Assembly: GCA_017893485.1 (NCBI GenBank)
Contig: CM030363.1
Location: forward strand, 113,765,073 to 113,829,072
DNA: 64,000 nt
Direction: 5' to 3'
Origin: Hemerocallis citrina
Taxonomy: Eukaryota; Streptophyta; Magnoliopsida; Asparagales; Asphodelaceae
Made by a program: the position numbers and the translations under genes. The notes below the pieces were generated by a model. It searched no databases, had not been told where the DNA came from, and saw only the letters and a list, made by a program, of their open reading frames with translations. Shown here in pieces: positions 54,021 through 64,000 of this stretch. Positions within the stretch are counted from its first letter, which is position 1; the number at the start of each line of letters is the position of its first letter.

Positions 54021-55170
54021 CACCCTCATCTGTTTCTGTAGAACCCCGTATTTTCAAATGTTATTTTTATATTTGGGAATGAATTTAAATTTATTTTTGG
54101 AGAATTAATGAACATTTTCAGAAAAATTTATCTTTTGTACACGTGCAAAATACGTGCAAATGCTTTTATGAGAAGTGTGAAAATTTAGTTTTCTTTATGA
54201 AAAATCTTTACTTATTATTTGAGATTTATTTAGTATTTTTCCAGATTTTTCTGTAATTTATTGGAGCTATTTGCAGTTTTTGAGAAAAGAAGGACCTTTT
54301 TGCAAAATTGACATTTTTAGGGTTAAAGTGCAAAATGTATATTCTGGACGTTTTGAACAGTACTAATTGAGATTTAGAATGCATATTTTCTTATAAAACC
54401 TAATTTAAATGAGTTTTGAATGGATTTCCAAAGAATGATGTATATATGTAAATTATATTTTGAAAAGGGTTATTTTGCAAAGTGTGGGTAAAACCCTAAT
54501 TACCCATCCGGCATATTTAAGAGAATTTCTTTTCCAGCCGTCATTTCTGATAAAATATTGTATTTTGGAAATTTATTTTGTGGAGCAAAGAGCTTTGGAT
54601 CTAGCAAAAAGGAGGATTCATTTCGTGGACTTTTCTCTATTCTAAGGTGAGAGATATAGAAATTGTTTTGTGGTTTGATTCATGTGTGTGATTGTTTTGT
54701 TTGTTGATTTTGTGAGAATCATAATTCGTCTTGATTGATTGATCTATGTGTTCAAATATCACGATGTAATGATTGGATGTTGTGAACCATATAGATGTTG
54801 CAACGTGGTATGAACCATGTGGAAATGGTGGATGAAATAGTAGATTTTTTATCATTAAAATTGTTTGCCAAAAGCATGTTGAGATTTGTGTATGAATACC
54901 TGGACATTAGATTCATAATTCAGATTTGATTTAGATTTGTGAAAGAAACTTAGATCTTGTAAAACCCTAACAAAGGATTTGTGATTTAGAATATGAGAGT
55001 TTAGATCTTGACACATTAATGTTTTGAGTGAAATATACATATACCTGATGAGATTCGTTGAGAATCATTATTTTTCCCTGATTAAGAACTATTTACATGA
55101 TCATTAGTTCATTAGAAGCTCCAGAATTCGATTTTGTAATCAGACCTAATTTTGAAATTCTGTAGGCCGA

Positions 55171-55525
55171 CAGTCGACTGGTCTACTGTGCAGTCGACTG
55201 GTACGAGCCTAATATTTTATTTTAGATTTGTTGAAAAAGTTGCTCTGGACAGTCGACCTAGCCCTAGGCAGTCGACTGGTCCACTGAGAAAATTATTTTC
55301 GTAAGAATTATTAGTCCTTCTGGATAGTCGACCTATTAACCATTTAAGTCGACTTATACACTTAGAATATTTTTGAGAAGATTATTGGAAATTACCTCGG
55401 GTAAGTCGACTGACCCTCTTGTAAGTCGACTGTGACGAAACGTAGTTTATTTTTGTAAAATCTTGAATTTGGTCCTCTGGACAGTCGACTTATCACCAGT
55501 ATGAGTCGACTGGTACTGAAGGACA
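55171..55525 (+). repeat. Five 78-bp units with paired GTCGAC words
   Basis: AGTCGAC occurs in pairs about 20 bp apart at about 55172/55192, 55251/55270, 55326/55347, 55403/55423 and 55482/55503, so pairs repeat every 76-79 bp. GTCGAC is a 6-bp palindrome. The array is inside the solo LTR. Confidence 0.8.
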
Positions 55526-55907
55526 TTTGTAAACTTCGGTGTTAATTCGAATGATTAGTTTTTATATATTTGATATTTCAGTTCAGTTTAAGATTAAGCA
55601 ATTGACCTTGAGATATTCAGTTGAGTATGTCATTGAGACATTTAGTTAAGCCACTTTGTTTAGTGGAATTTCAGTTTAGACATTTGAGTTTGAGTCTCTA
55701 GAGGCGTATGACCCTAGTATACCGGTGTTGAGTATTTGGTTGAGGCCCATTGAGGCATTTCAGTTATTTGAATTTAAATTTAGGCCGGTAGGGTGCATCA
55801 CTCTAGGAGATTCGTTAAGTAATCAAATTAACCAAAATTTTAAGGACAGGTACTAGTGGTGATATGATGAATGGGAACATGAGTCACGAACCTCAGTATG
55901 GCTTTCG

Positions 55908-56185
55908 GTGTGGGATTTAATCTCCGGAATTATCACAGTAGATTATTAGTGGTGTGGGATATGTCTCCGAAATTATCACAGTCTTGTGGTGTGGGACAAT
56001 CTCTGGAATTATCACGGTAACTATTGTGGTGTGGGATTGATCTCGGGAATTATTGGAGTCGAGGTGAAGCACATGTGGTATTCGTATGGGGATGTGTCAA
56101 TGTTTCGGTATGGGATGATCTCCGGAATTATTCAAGTGAAATATCTTGGGTGTGGGATCCATCTCCGGAATTATCGGGCATGTGA
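55908..56185 (+). repeat. Six GTGTGGGAT-ATCTCCGGAATTAT repeats
   Basis: The motif GTGTGGGAT, two to four variable bases, TCTCCGGAATTATCA recurs at about 55910, 55952, 55988, 56030, 56107 and 56150. It is a degenerate direct repeat within the solo LTR. Translation shows no conserved protein. Confidence 0.75.
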
Positions 56186-56965
56186 TACTATCCATGGTTT
56201 ATCTTTATCTTGTAGTAGTCATCATGTTAGGATTAGTTCATAACGTAGGGATTGAACCCTATGAAGTGAAGACGTTAAGGGCTTGCACCGAACCTATGTA
56301 GAATGGGATGCATAGACTTCGACAAGTACGCATTAGAGAGTCTGCATTTAGAACTTGTGTTTTCTTGGCTTGATTTTATGCATGTGGTTTTCTTGTTTTC
56401 TACACATGACACTTAGCTTAGTATCACTTGATGTTTTATGTTACCTTTCATTTCGTACTTTCCATATTCCTTTAGTACTTGTTGTTTAAGAATTTATGAG
56501 GTATGAGCTTATGTTGTTTATTTGTTTATTTTTATATTTCTCACACCATTTATGGCTGACCCCTTTAGTTTGGGGGTTAGGGATCATCTCTAGCCTCACA
56601 TGTTGCAGGTAGATGCTTAGAGTTGGAGATGGAATGCTTAAGTTGGTTTGAGAATTAATTGACCTATAAGAGATTGTGTAAAATTGTAATATTAGTTATT
56701 GAGTTAAATTAGTGTTGTAAATGAAGAGAATATTGAGTTGAGTTGTTTAGATTTCCGCTGTGCATTGTAAATGATTTGTTGTAATAAATGTTGAAAATTT
56801 TAGTGGTGCTGATTATGTTTAATATTGTATTGAAGTGGATCACTGGAAATGTGCCACGTATTTTCTATGTTATTAATCTAGAAATTCGGGGCGCTACAGT
56901 TTCAAAATATGAGTCATTATAGTTTTTTTTTTTCCTCCAAAATATATTAACTTTAGGTTTTCAAT

Positions 56966-57126
56966 ATGAGTAACGCTACATCTACTACCAAATCCACTAT
57001 CTTTCTCTTCATTATCTTAGGTGGCACACGACGGTTGGCGGTTTCTACTATCTACTATACAACAACATTTACTAATAGTATGCCACTTAAGGTAGTGAAG
57101 AGAAATGTAGTGAATTTGGTAGCGGG
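56966..57126. mobile_element. Small Mutator-type MITE, copy 3, cut by an LTR element
   Basis: It starts AGTAACGCTACATCTACTAC and runs to GAATTTGGTAGCGG, the family's right inverted repeat, where its last bases are replaced by the LTR beginning at 57127. The missing end (a GCGTTACT-like word) should lie beyond the 3' LTR outside the window. Confidence 0.65.
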
Positions 57127-60100
57127 TGTAATATCCCGGTTGGATATTATATTTGTATTATAATTATTTTTAAAAAATTAAAATATTTTTTATGGAAATT
57201 TCTTGGTTTTACTAATAAAAAGTCATCTGTGTATATATACTAGTAAGTATATATGTATTGTATCGGTTTTGTGCACTTGTACAAAATCCTAAAAAATGCA
57301 TTTTTGAGAAAATATCTGAAATATCTGGGACTGATATTAAAAATTATTGTTTTATTTTTTATTTTCAGAATTAAAATATTTTTGATGGATATTACCCGGT
57401 TTTACTAATAAACATTATCTATATATATACCTGTCTGTATACATCTGTATTGTATCAAATTGATACTGGAATCTTCCGAACCGATAATAAAATTATTTTT
57501 ATTATTATTTCTAAATTAAAATATTTTTGGTAGAGATTATTCGTTTTAACTAATAAAATTTATCTGTATAGACAAGTATATGTACGTATATGTACTGTAT
57601 CAATTTCGTACGTTGTCCGAAATCATGTAGTATGTGATTTTGGAAAAATAAGTCTTATTATTGATCAATCATGATAAAATCGAAGGTTAGGAACGAATTA
57701 GGGTTTGGTTGCAATTTAAATTTGCAAATTGACAAATTAGGGTTTGATTGCAATTTAAATTTGCAAATTGAACTCCAATTGTTTTGAGCCACAAAGAGAG
57801 AAAGACAAGTGGCTCTCTTCTCACCCATAAGCTCTCTCTCTCTCCCTCTACTTAAGTGGCCGACCAAGCTATGGGGCAAAACCCCATTTTCATTTTCTCG
57901 TTTCCTTCACTCTCATCTCATTCTCATTCTTCTTGTTTTGTTTTAAAGTTTAGAAGAAAAAAAATTCGGAAGAAAAGAAAAGAAAGAGTGGGTTCATTAG
58001 GGATTGTTCTTGAGAGGAGGAGCAAGAACAAGGAAGGAGAAGGAAGAGCTAGCAAGTCCTTCCAACCATTTGGGTGGGGGTTTCTCACCTTTTATGTATT
58101 GTTATTATTATTGTTATTGATTAATAATCTCAAGATTTGGACTAATTCATGATGGATATAAGTAGTATGGATTGAAAGTGTTTAAATGCAAAGATTGAAG
58201 TAGTAGAACTAAAACAAAACCCTAAAGATTCAATATTGTAGTTTTGATAGTTAGAATTAATTACTTATGCTAAAGTTTAAATCTTGAGCCTAATTTAATT
58301 TGAGAGGTTCTTATATGTGTTATTACCATGCTCTAATTTTTTTAGATTTTTCTGGGTTAATTTGATGGGTGAAACAAATCGTTTCACAAAAATAGCGAGC
58401 ATAAAAAAGGAACTGCTGTTTGGGTTGATTCGACTTTTATTCAAGGGACTGGATTTTGAATTCCTTACAGAATCTGAAAAAGTGGTCAACTAGAAAGTTG
58501 TATTAGATATTTTTCCCTTTTCAAAATGGCCAATTTTGCTATATTCTGATAAGTATAGCAAAAGTTATAAGTTTTACAAGTTTCAGCTTTTGCTGTGTTT
58601 TTTGTTGTTCTTGAGTATTGTTCAAAGAGCTGGATTATGTGCTCTATAAGGAATCTGTAAAAGTGTTCAACTAGAAAGTTGTAGTAGATGTTCTCCCCTT
58701 TCCGAAATGGCCTATTTTGTTAGATTTTGATAAGTATTGCAAAATTTATGAGCTTTACAAATCTCAGCAGCCATCTTTCTGGCTGAAGCTCGCTGTCTGG
58801 ATGGTTCGAAGTTTTTGCACCTCTTATTGATTAAATCTGAAAAAGTCTTCAACTAGAAAGTTGTAGTAGATGTTCTTCCCTTTCCAAAATGGCCTATTTT
58901 GTTAGATTCTGATAAGTATTGCAAAATTTATGAGCTTTACAAATCTCAGCAGCCAGTTTTTTGGCTGAAGCTCGCTGACTGGATGGTTCAAAGTTTTTGC
59001 ACCTCTTATTGATTGAATCTGAAAAAGTGTTCAACTAGAAAGTTGTAGTGTATGTTCCAACATTTCCAAAATATACAATTTTGTTAGATTCCGATAAGTA
59101 TAGTAAAAGTTACGACCTTTACAAGTTTTAGCTTTTGCTGTAACTTTTGCTGTGCTTTTGTTATTTTGAATTGTGTTCAAAGGACTGAATTTTGAGTTCC
59201 ATGCGGAATATGAGAAAGTGGTCAACTAGAAAGTTTTAGTTTATGTTCCCACCTTTTCAAAATTTCTTATTTGGTTAGATTCTGATAAGCGGAGTAGAGT
59301 TATGACTTTTACAAGATTGACAGCAGCTAGCCTTTTTGGCTGAAGTTGCGGTCAAGATTGTTCAAAATTTTTGTACCTCTTACTTACTGAATTTGAAAAA
59401 GTTTTCAACTAGAGAGTTGTAGTAGAGTTTCTCACCTTTCCGAAATGTCCTATTTGGTTAGATTCTGATAAGCGGAGTAGGAGTTATGACCTTTACAAGT
59501 CACAGCAGATAGCCTTTTGGTTGAAGCTTCGCTGTTTACGTTGTTCGAGGTTTTTCTAGCCCTTAATGATTGAATCTGAGAAGGTCATTAACTAGAGAGT
59601 TGTAGTAGATGTTCTCTCCTTTTCAAAAAGTTCTATTTGGTTAGATTCCGATAAGCAGAGTAGGAATTATGACCTTTACAAGTCACAACAGCTAGCCTTT
59701 TGGCTGAAGCTTCTCTGTGTAGGTTGTTCGAGGTATTTCTACCCCTTAATGACGGAATCTGAGAAGGTCATCAACTAGAGAGTTGTAGTAGATGTTTTTC
59801 CCTTTCTAAAATGTTCTATTTGGTTAGATTCTGATAAGCGGAGTAGAAGTTATGACCGTTACAAGTCACAACAGCTGGCCATTTTGGCTGAAGCTTCGCT
59901 ATTTAGATTGTTCGAGATTTTTGTACATCTTATTGATTTAATCTGAGAAAGTTTTCAACTAGAGAGTTGTAGTAGATGTTCTCACCTTTCTAAAAAGTCT
60001 AATTTTGTTGAATTCCAATAAGAGTAGTATTAATTACTTCTAGGTTGTTAGAAGGCTTGTTATGTTGCTTTTGGGTATAGAAGATCAAGTTTTTGTTAGT

Positions 60101-61731
60101 AAGCTTATACACGAAATTCTAGTTTATGTTAATTAGAGTTTTCGTGAATTGTTAGTAGTTTGACTTTACACTTGATTGTGAGTAATAGGTAATCCTTGTG
60201 CTCATAAGTCATGTAATAGGTATTGGTCCGTCTCATACGTAGCTCACCTGGATTGTATGTAGATTTTCGTTCATGCATAGCTCATTGGGCTCGTATGTAG
60301 TAATTATCTTGAATAGATAGGCGATGAGTGGATCCAAGGAGATCTTGTAAAGTTTAGGTTGAGATTTGGTAGATTGTATCAACAATTGTTACACTCTCTT
60401 GAAGATGGACACGTGCGGTGCTTTTTCATGATAAGTTGGAAGCACAGCGGCATGTCTCACTTATCTGAATCTTTTGGTTGCGTCTCATGGCAAGTTGAGA
60501 GTATGACTCTAGGTTGAGATTACCTTGTAGCTCGTACGGCCCCATTTGATTTGTTAGGGTTAGTGATATCGTTAGGCTAGTAACTGTTACTTAACCATTT
60601 TTATCTATGAATTGCCAAAGGGTGAGAGTTTGTGTTAGGGGTGATACCTTATAATCTGACTTCTCTTATAGGCCGACACTAGGTGGTGTTATTGGGATGT
60701 ATCCCCCTGTCAAAGGAATACGGGCGGTGCTTTTTCATGATTAGTTGGGAGCATGGGATCCGTATCTCGGCTGTTAATTCTTGAAATGCCATGATAAGAA
60801 TGAGAGGTTTTCCTAGAAAAATAGACTCTACGATGCCGTCAGGTTCTATGCCTTCTCATAATGAATTGAGGGTACGGCTCAAGGTTGTCTAGTATCTTGG
60901 GGTTCGTGTTGGCTTTTGAGTGAGGTCCGGTTCGCTGGGTAGATAGTGGCAAACATAGACACCACTGCTGTACCGCAGTAATGAAACTATACCGTATTTG
61001 CAACCTCACCAGTCACGTTGTATCTGTCAAGAACAGGAACGGTATAAGAGTAGAATTCATGACGCGGGTTCAAATCCTTATATATGAAAAAACGGCTTGA
61101 TATGAGGCATATGTAGTATGGGCTGCATACTGTTCCAGAATCTTGCTTGCATTATAATAAGTGCATCATTGCATTAGTTAATCCTACATTAGATTCTAAG
61201 TCATTGCATATACTAACACATCAATTATATATACATGTTTCTCTTTTCATCAATCTGTTTGTTTAAAGTTGAGAATCGCTGCTAGTCATCAGTCTTAAAG
61301 CGTCAGTATATGTACTGACGTCCCCACTTAAATAGGTACTGGATTGCAGAGCTACAGGTACAGGATTCAGGAGGACTCAAGGCAAGAGAAGAAAAGTGTT
61401 GATTTTGATTGTGATATATGTTGGTTACCATTGTAACATCTATTGTAAATTTATTTATGTTGAGAAGTATCCAAGTGAAAGTACCAAGTGTTATATTATT
61501 CATTGTACTCTGATGTAATTTTTATTGAAAGTTTGTAACACTTGGGCTTGTATGACATTATTGTAACACTGATGTAATATATTGCAGTTTTATAACATTC
61601 GGACTTGTTATACATTTGTGTTGAATAAAAAGTTTTAAGTTTTTCTGTTTTTTTGTGTATTGTGGCTAATTGAAGGAAAAGATTCTGGCTTATGTCACGG
61701 TTTTTCAGTGTATGGAAATCAGTGCGTTACA
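57127..61731 (+). repeat. 5' LTR, 4.6 kb
   Basis: It starts TGTAATATCCCGGTTGGATA and ends CAGTGCGTTACA, followed after three bases by the PBS. Its first 560 bases align with the beginning of the 3' LTR at 63297 with scattered differences. Apart from the 183-bp array it holds no recognised gene; the 57856-58152 ORF has no known motif. Confidence 0.8.
58470..60010 (+). repeat. 183-bp tandem array, nine units, inside the LTR
   Basis: Units start with GAATCTGAAAAAGTGGTCAA and contain AACTAGAAAGTTGTAGTAGA, TTGGTTAGATTCTGATAAG and TGACCTTTACAAGTCACAG. Starts are at 58470, 58651, 58833, 59015, 59206, 59389, 59572, 59755 and 59940, spacing 181-191 bp. The period is close to that of plant satellites and to one nucleosome. 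Confidence 0.9.
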
Positions 61732-61734
61732 GAG

Positions 61735-61746
61735 TGGTATCAGAGC
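61735..61746 (+). other. Primer binding site, initiator tRNA-Met
   Basis: TGGTATCAGAGC, complementary to the initiator tRNA-Met 3' end, begins three bases after the 5' LTR. Confidence 0.85.
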
Positions 61747-61897
61747 CGACTTCAACTTACAGTCCAACACAGTAGGAAAATTAAACTTGGATGCCCTATA
61801 GGAGTCGGGTTTTAGCTAGTTGTAGACAATTATAATTCATATTGTTTTTTTCTTTCAACTTATCTTTTATAATTTTTCTATATCTGGGTTAATACCC

Positions 61898-63082
61898 ATG
61901 TTTATTGCTTTCTACCACATGTCTCGCAGAACCAGGAGGGGTAGGAACGACCCGAATGAGGGCGAGGGTAGTGGAGGTAATGGCCCAGGTCTGGATATAG
62001 GGGCAGAATTTGTCCGTATGTACCAGACATTCGGAGACCTGGCAGAGGAAAGCCAAAACAATGTGCAGCAACAAGGAGCACCCACAGGTAACCGAAGAGT
62101 AGCAGCTACCGACCCTGTCAAGATGGTCGAATCTTTCCAAAGGATGAGGCCGCCTGTTTTTGAGGGCCAGGCAGACCCGACAGCAGCTTACGACTGGATT
62201 CGTCAAGTCGAGACAATGTTTGAGGTGATGTTGACACCGGATGACAGTAAGGTCAGATTGGCAAGCATTCTACTAGAGAAAGACACCGGGGTCTGGTGAC
62301 AGTCGGTGAAGAGGGGCATGTGCGAAGGACCCATTACCTGTGAAGACTTCTTAGGGGAGTTCTTGCAGCACTACTTTCCTTTGGATGTGCAAAAATACAA
62401 GGCCATGGAGTTCTTCAACCTGAAACAGGGAAGCCTAACGGTTTGTGAGTACGAGACCAAGTTCACGCAACTGTCCTGATATGCTCCAGAGATGGTAGAA
62501 GATGAGGTCAAGAAGGCCAAGAGATTCGAGCAAGGGCTCAGACCTGCACTTAGAACCAGGATGGTTCCTTTTTGCATTTGGAGGTTCGAGAAGTTGGTCC
62601 GCCGTGCGGCAACGACGGAGCTTGATATGAACTGAGGACCAGAACTGCAAGTGAATGCTGGAGGGTGGAGCAAGGGAAAGAGATCTGCACCAGCATCAGG
62701 ATTCGAGAACCATGGTCAGAAGCAGAAGATTCAGAAACCAGACGACAAACTCGGAGGCACCAAGCCAGGGAGCTGTTTCCTGTGTGGAGAGCAAGGCCAT
62801 TTCATGAGCCAGTGCCTAAGGAAGGAACCGCAAATGGATACCCGTGTTTGTTACAAATGTGGGAAGATTGGTCATATCCGACCAGATTGTCTCCAGTTTC
62901 AGAAGAATAGCAGCAGCTCAGCCCCAGAGATGAACCACAAAGGAAAGGAGCCGCTTTGCCAAGACGAGTGTTCGCACTTACAGAAGATGATGCCAATGAA
63001 GGCGAGAAAGTCATCACCGGTGTGCAAAGAAGGGGGTACAACTAGTTTGAAGTTGTATTTTGAATTTTATTTTGGACTTTAA
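61898..63082 (+). pseudogene. Gag with two zinc knuckles, three nonsense codons
   Basis: One frame of 394 codons begins at 61898. The N-terminal part has MSRRTRRGRNDPNEGEGSGG. The gag domain has FEGQADPTAAYDWIRQVETM, FLQHYFPLDVQKYKAMEF and FEQGLRPALRTRM. Two CCHC knuckles follow: CFLCGEQGHFMSQC (62773-62815) and CYKCGKIGHIRPDC (62850-62891). The frame ends at TAA 63080. In-frame TGA codons at 62297, 62477 and 62633 replace tryptophan or arginine codons. No protease, RT or integrase follows. Gag forms the particle and binds the RNA; mobility would need pol supplied by another element. Confidence 0.85.
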
Positions 63083-63117
63083 GTAAGGTATGATGTAAAA
63101 CTTTTTGTAACCGAATG

Positions 63118-63120
<3 letters not shown>

Positions 63121-63172
<52 letters not shown>
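63121..63172. repeat. (AT)n microsatellite
   Basis: About 52 bases of pure alternating AT lie between the gag stop and the 3' LTR. Confidence 0.95.
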
Positions 63173-63175
<3 letters not shown>

Positions 63176-63282
63176 ACGGTTTGTTCAATAATAGTTCATC
63201 ACATTCCCTATGTTTGTGTTATTTTGTATCTGCTGTTTTTCATTTCTCCTGACTAAATGTAGTTCTGAGGACAGAACTATTC

Positions 63283-63294
63283 TAAGGAGGGAGT
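63283..63294 (+). other. Polypurine tract
   Basis: AAGGAGGGAGT immediately precedes the 3' LTR start, as required for plus-strand priming; two further bases separate it from TGTAATATTCC. Confidence 0.75.
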
Positions 63295-63296
63295 AT

Positions 63297-63583
63297 TGTA
63301 ATATTCCGGTCGGATATTATATTTGTATTATAATTATTTTTAAAAATTAAAATATTTTTATGGAAATTTCTTTGTTTTACTAATAAAAAGTCATCTGTGT
63401 ATATATATTAGTAAGTATATATATGCATTGTATCAATTTTGTGCACTTGTACAAAATCCTGTAAAATGCGTTTTTGAGAAAATATTTGAAATATCCGGGC
63501 ATGATATTAAAAATTATTATTTTATTTTTTATTTTCAGAATTGAAATATTTTTCATGGATATTACCCGGTTTTACTAATAAAC

Positions 63584-63658
<75 letters not shown>

Positions 63659-64000
63659 TTATTTATTTATTTATTTATTTATATAATTTTTATTTTAGAA
63701 ATAATAATAAAAATAATTTTATTACCGGCTCGGAAGATTCTAGTATTAATTTGATACAATACAGATGTATATATATATATATATATATACATCTGTATTG
63801 TATCAAATTAATACTAGAATCTTCCGAGCCGGTAATAAAATTATTTTTATTATTATTTCTAAATTAAATATTTTTGGTAGAGATTATTCGTTTTAACTAA
63901 TAAAAAATATCTATATAGACAGATATATGTACATATATGTACTGTATCAATTTCGTACGTCGTTCGAAATTATGTAGTATGTGATTTTGGAAAAATACCT
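63297..64000 (+). repeat. 3' LTR, truncated by window end
   Basis: It begins TGTAATATTCCGGTCGGATA and follows the 5' LTR base for base with scattered substitutions. It then departs at an expanded (AT)n and (ATTT)n tract (about 63581-63680) and a palindrome (63694-63863). After that it resumes 5' LTR order (TTTTTGGTAGAGATTATTCG). Only 704 bases are in the window. Confidence 0.85.
63694..63863. repeat. Perfect 170-bp palindrome in the 3' LTR
   Basis: The arms 63694-63778 and 63779-63863 are exact reverse complements, 85 bases each with no spacer, meeting in an (AT)n centre. The right arm is the sequence the 5' LTR has at the same place (single copy, near 57440-57520); the left arm is an extra inverted copy. 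I checked the arms base by base. Confidence 0.9.

Larger units (their letters stand above)
54037..56898 (+). mobile_element. Solo LTR, 2.86 kb, gypsy-type
   Basis: It begins TGTAGAACCCCG and ends CGGGGCGCTACA, and GTTTC flanks both sides (54032-54036, 56899-56903), a 5-bp duplication. No PBS, gag or pol is present between the ends. The ends have the TGTA...TACA, CCCCG/CGGGG form common in plant chromovirus-type gypsy LTRs. It is inserted in a Stowaway-like end: CACCCTCATCTGTTTC lies to its left and AAAATATGAGTCATTATAG to its right. Confidence 0.75.
57127..64000 (+). mobile_element. Gag-only LTR retrotransposon (TR-GAG-like), 3' end outside window
   Basis: The order is a 4605-bp LTR, an initiator-Met PBS, one gag frame, a purine tract and the start of the second LTR at 63297. 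The internal region is only 1565 bp and has no protease, RT or integrase. This fits the non-autonomous class described in plants as terminal-repeat elements with a GAG domain. The LTR start TGTAATATCCCGG and the PBS suggest a gypsy (chromovirus-like) relative as the autonomous partner. Confidence 0.8.

Noticed and set aside
54037..56898. Complete terminal-repeat element rather than a solo LTR
   Set aside because: No PBS, purine tract or second LTR copy lies between the two ends; the TG...CA ends and single GTTTC duplication fit one LTR.
63541..63867. ORF with a long Tyr-Ile repeat at the window end
   Set aside because: A translated (AT)n microsatellite within the 3' LTR; not a gene.

Overview
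This is a transposon-dense plant nuclear window (flowering plant, probably a eudicot). Evidence: spliced remnants of conserved plant genes with GT-AG introns, Ty1/copia and Ty3/gypsy LTR elements primed by plant-type tRNAs, L1-type LINEs, Stowaway, Harbinger, hAT and Mutator MITEs, Helitron-like ends, and a plastid tRNA fragment carried inside a MITE. No bacterial-style operon or CRISPR array is present. I see no complete, clearly functional protein-coding gene.

Layout. 1-2.3 kb: Helitron-like repeats and the last two intact exons of a DUS3-type tRNA-dihydrouridine synthase gene (+). 2.6-20.05 kb: a decayed mitochondrial chaperonin CPN60/HSP60 gene (+). Its exons are spread apart by a 5'-truncated LINE (4.08-7.50 kb, -), a Harbinger-like element (7.72-8.72 kb) and a 10.5-kb mosaic LINE (9.37-19.84 kb) that has an inverted internal block yet one target-site duplication. 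20.2-24.6 kb: a broken Ty1/copia element without a 3' LTR. 24.7-32.8 kb: mostly unrecognised AT-rich sequence, with two 3' exons of a glycerophosphodiester phosphodiesterase-like (SHV3/GDPDL) pseudogene (-), telobox-rich tandem repeats, and three copies of a repeat, two of them carrying poly-G tracts.

32.8-48.3 kb: one Tat/Retand-type Ty3/gypsy element bounded by the duplication GATCC. It has decayed gag, protease, RT, RNase H, a second (archaeal-type) RNase H and integrase, then 55-bp and 222-bp tandem arrays, a large antisense ORF block (41.8-45.0 kb) and another 55-bp array. Its 3' LTR is split by a 534-bp Mutator-type MITE.

48.7-54.0 kb: clusters of about 200-bp Helitron-like elements, a second copy of the same MITE carrying a plastid trnV-GAC fragment, a three-level nest (Stowaway containing Harbinger containing hAT), and a 5' fragment of an isopentenyl-diphosphate isomerase gene hit by two small MITEs. 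54.0-56.9 kb: a 2.86-kb solo LTR with a 5-bp duplication. 57.1 kb to the end: a gag-only LTR element with a 4.6-kb LTR containing nine 183-bp tandem units. Its 3' LTR, cut by the window end, holds a perfect 170-bp palindrome that the 5' LTR lacks.

The nesting gives a relative chronology. The host gene remnants are oldest, small DNA elements inserted into them and into each other, and the LTR elements inserted in or next to those. The repeat arrays and the palindrome arose within the LTR elements.
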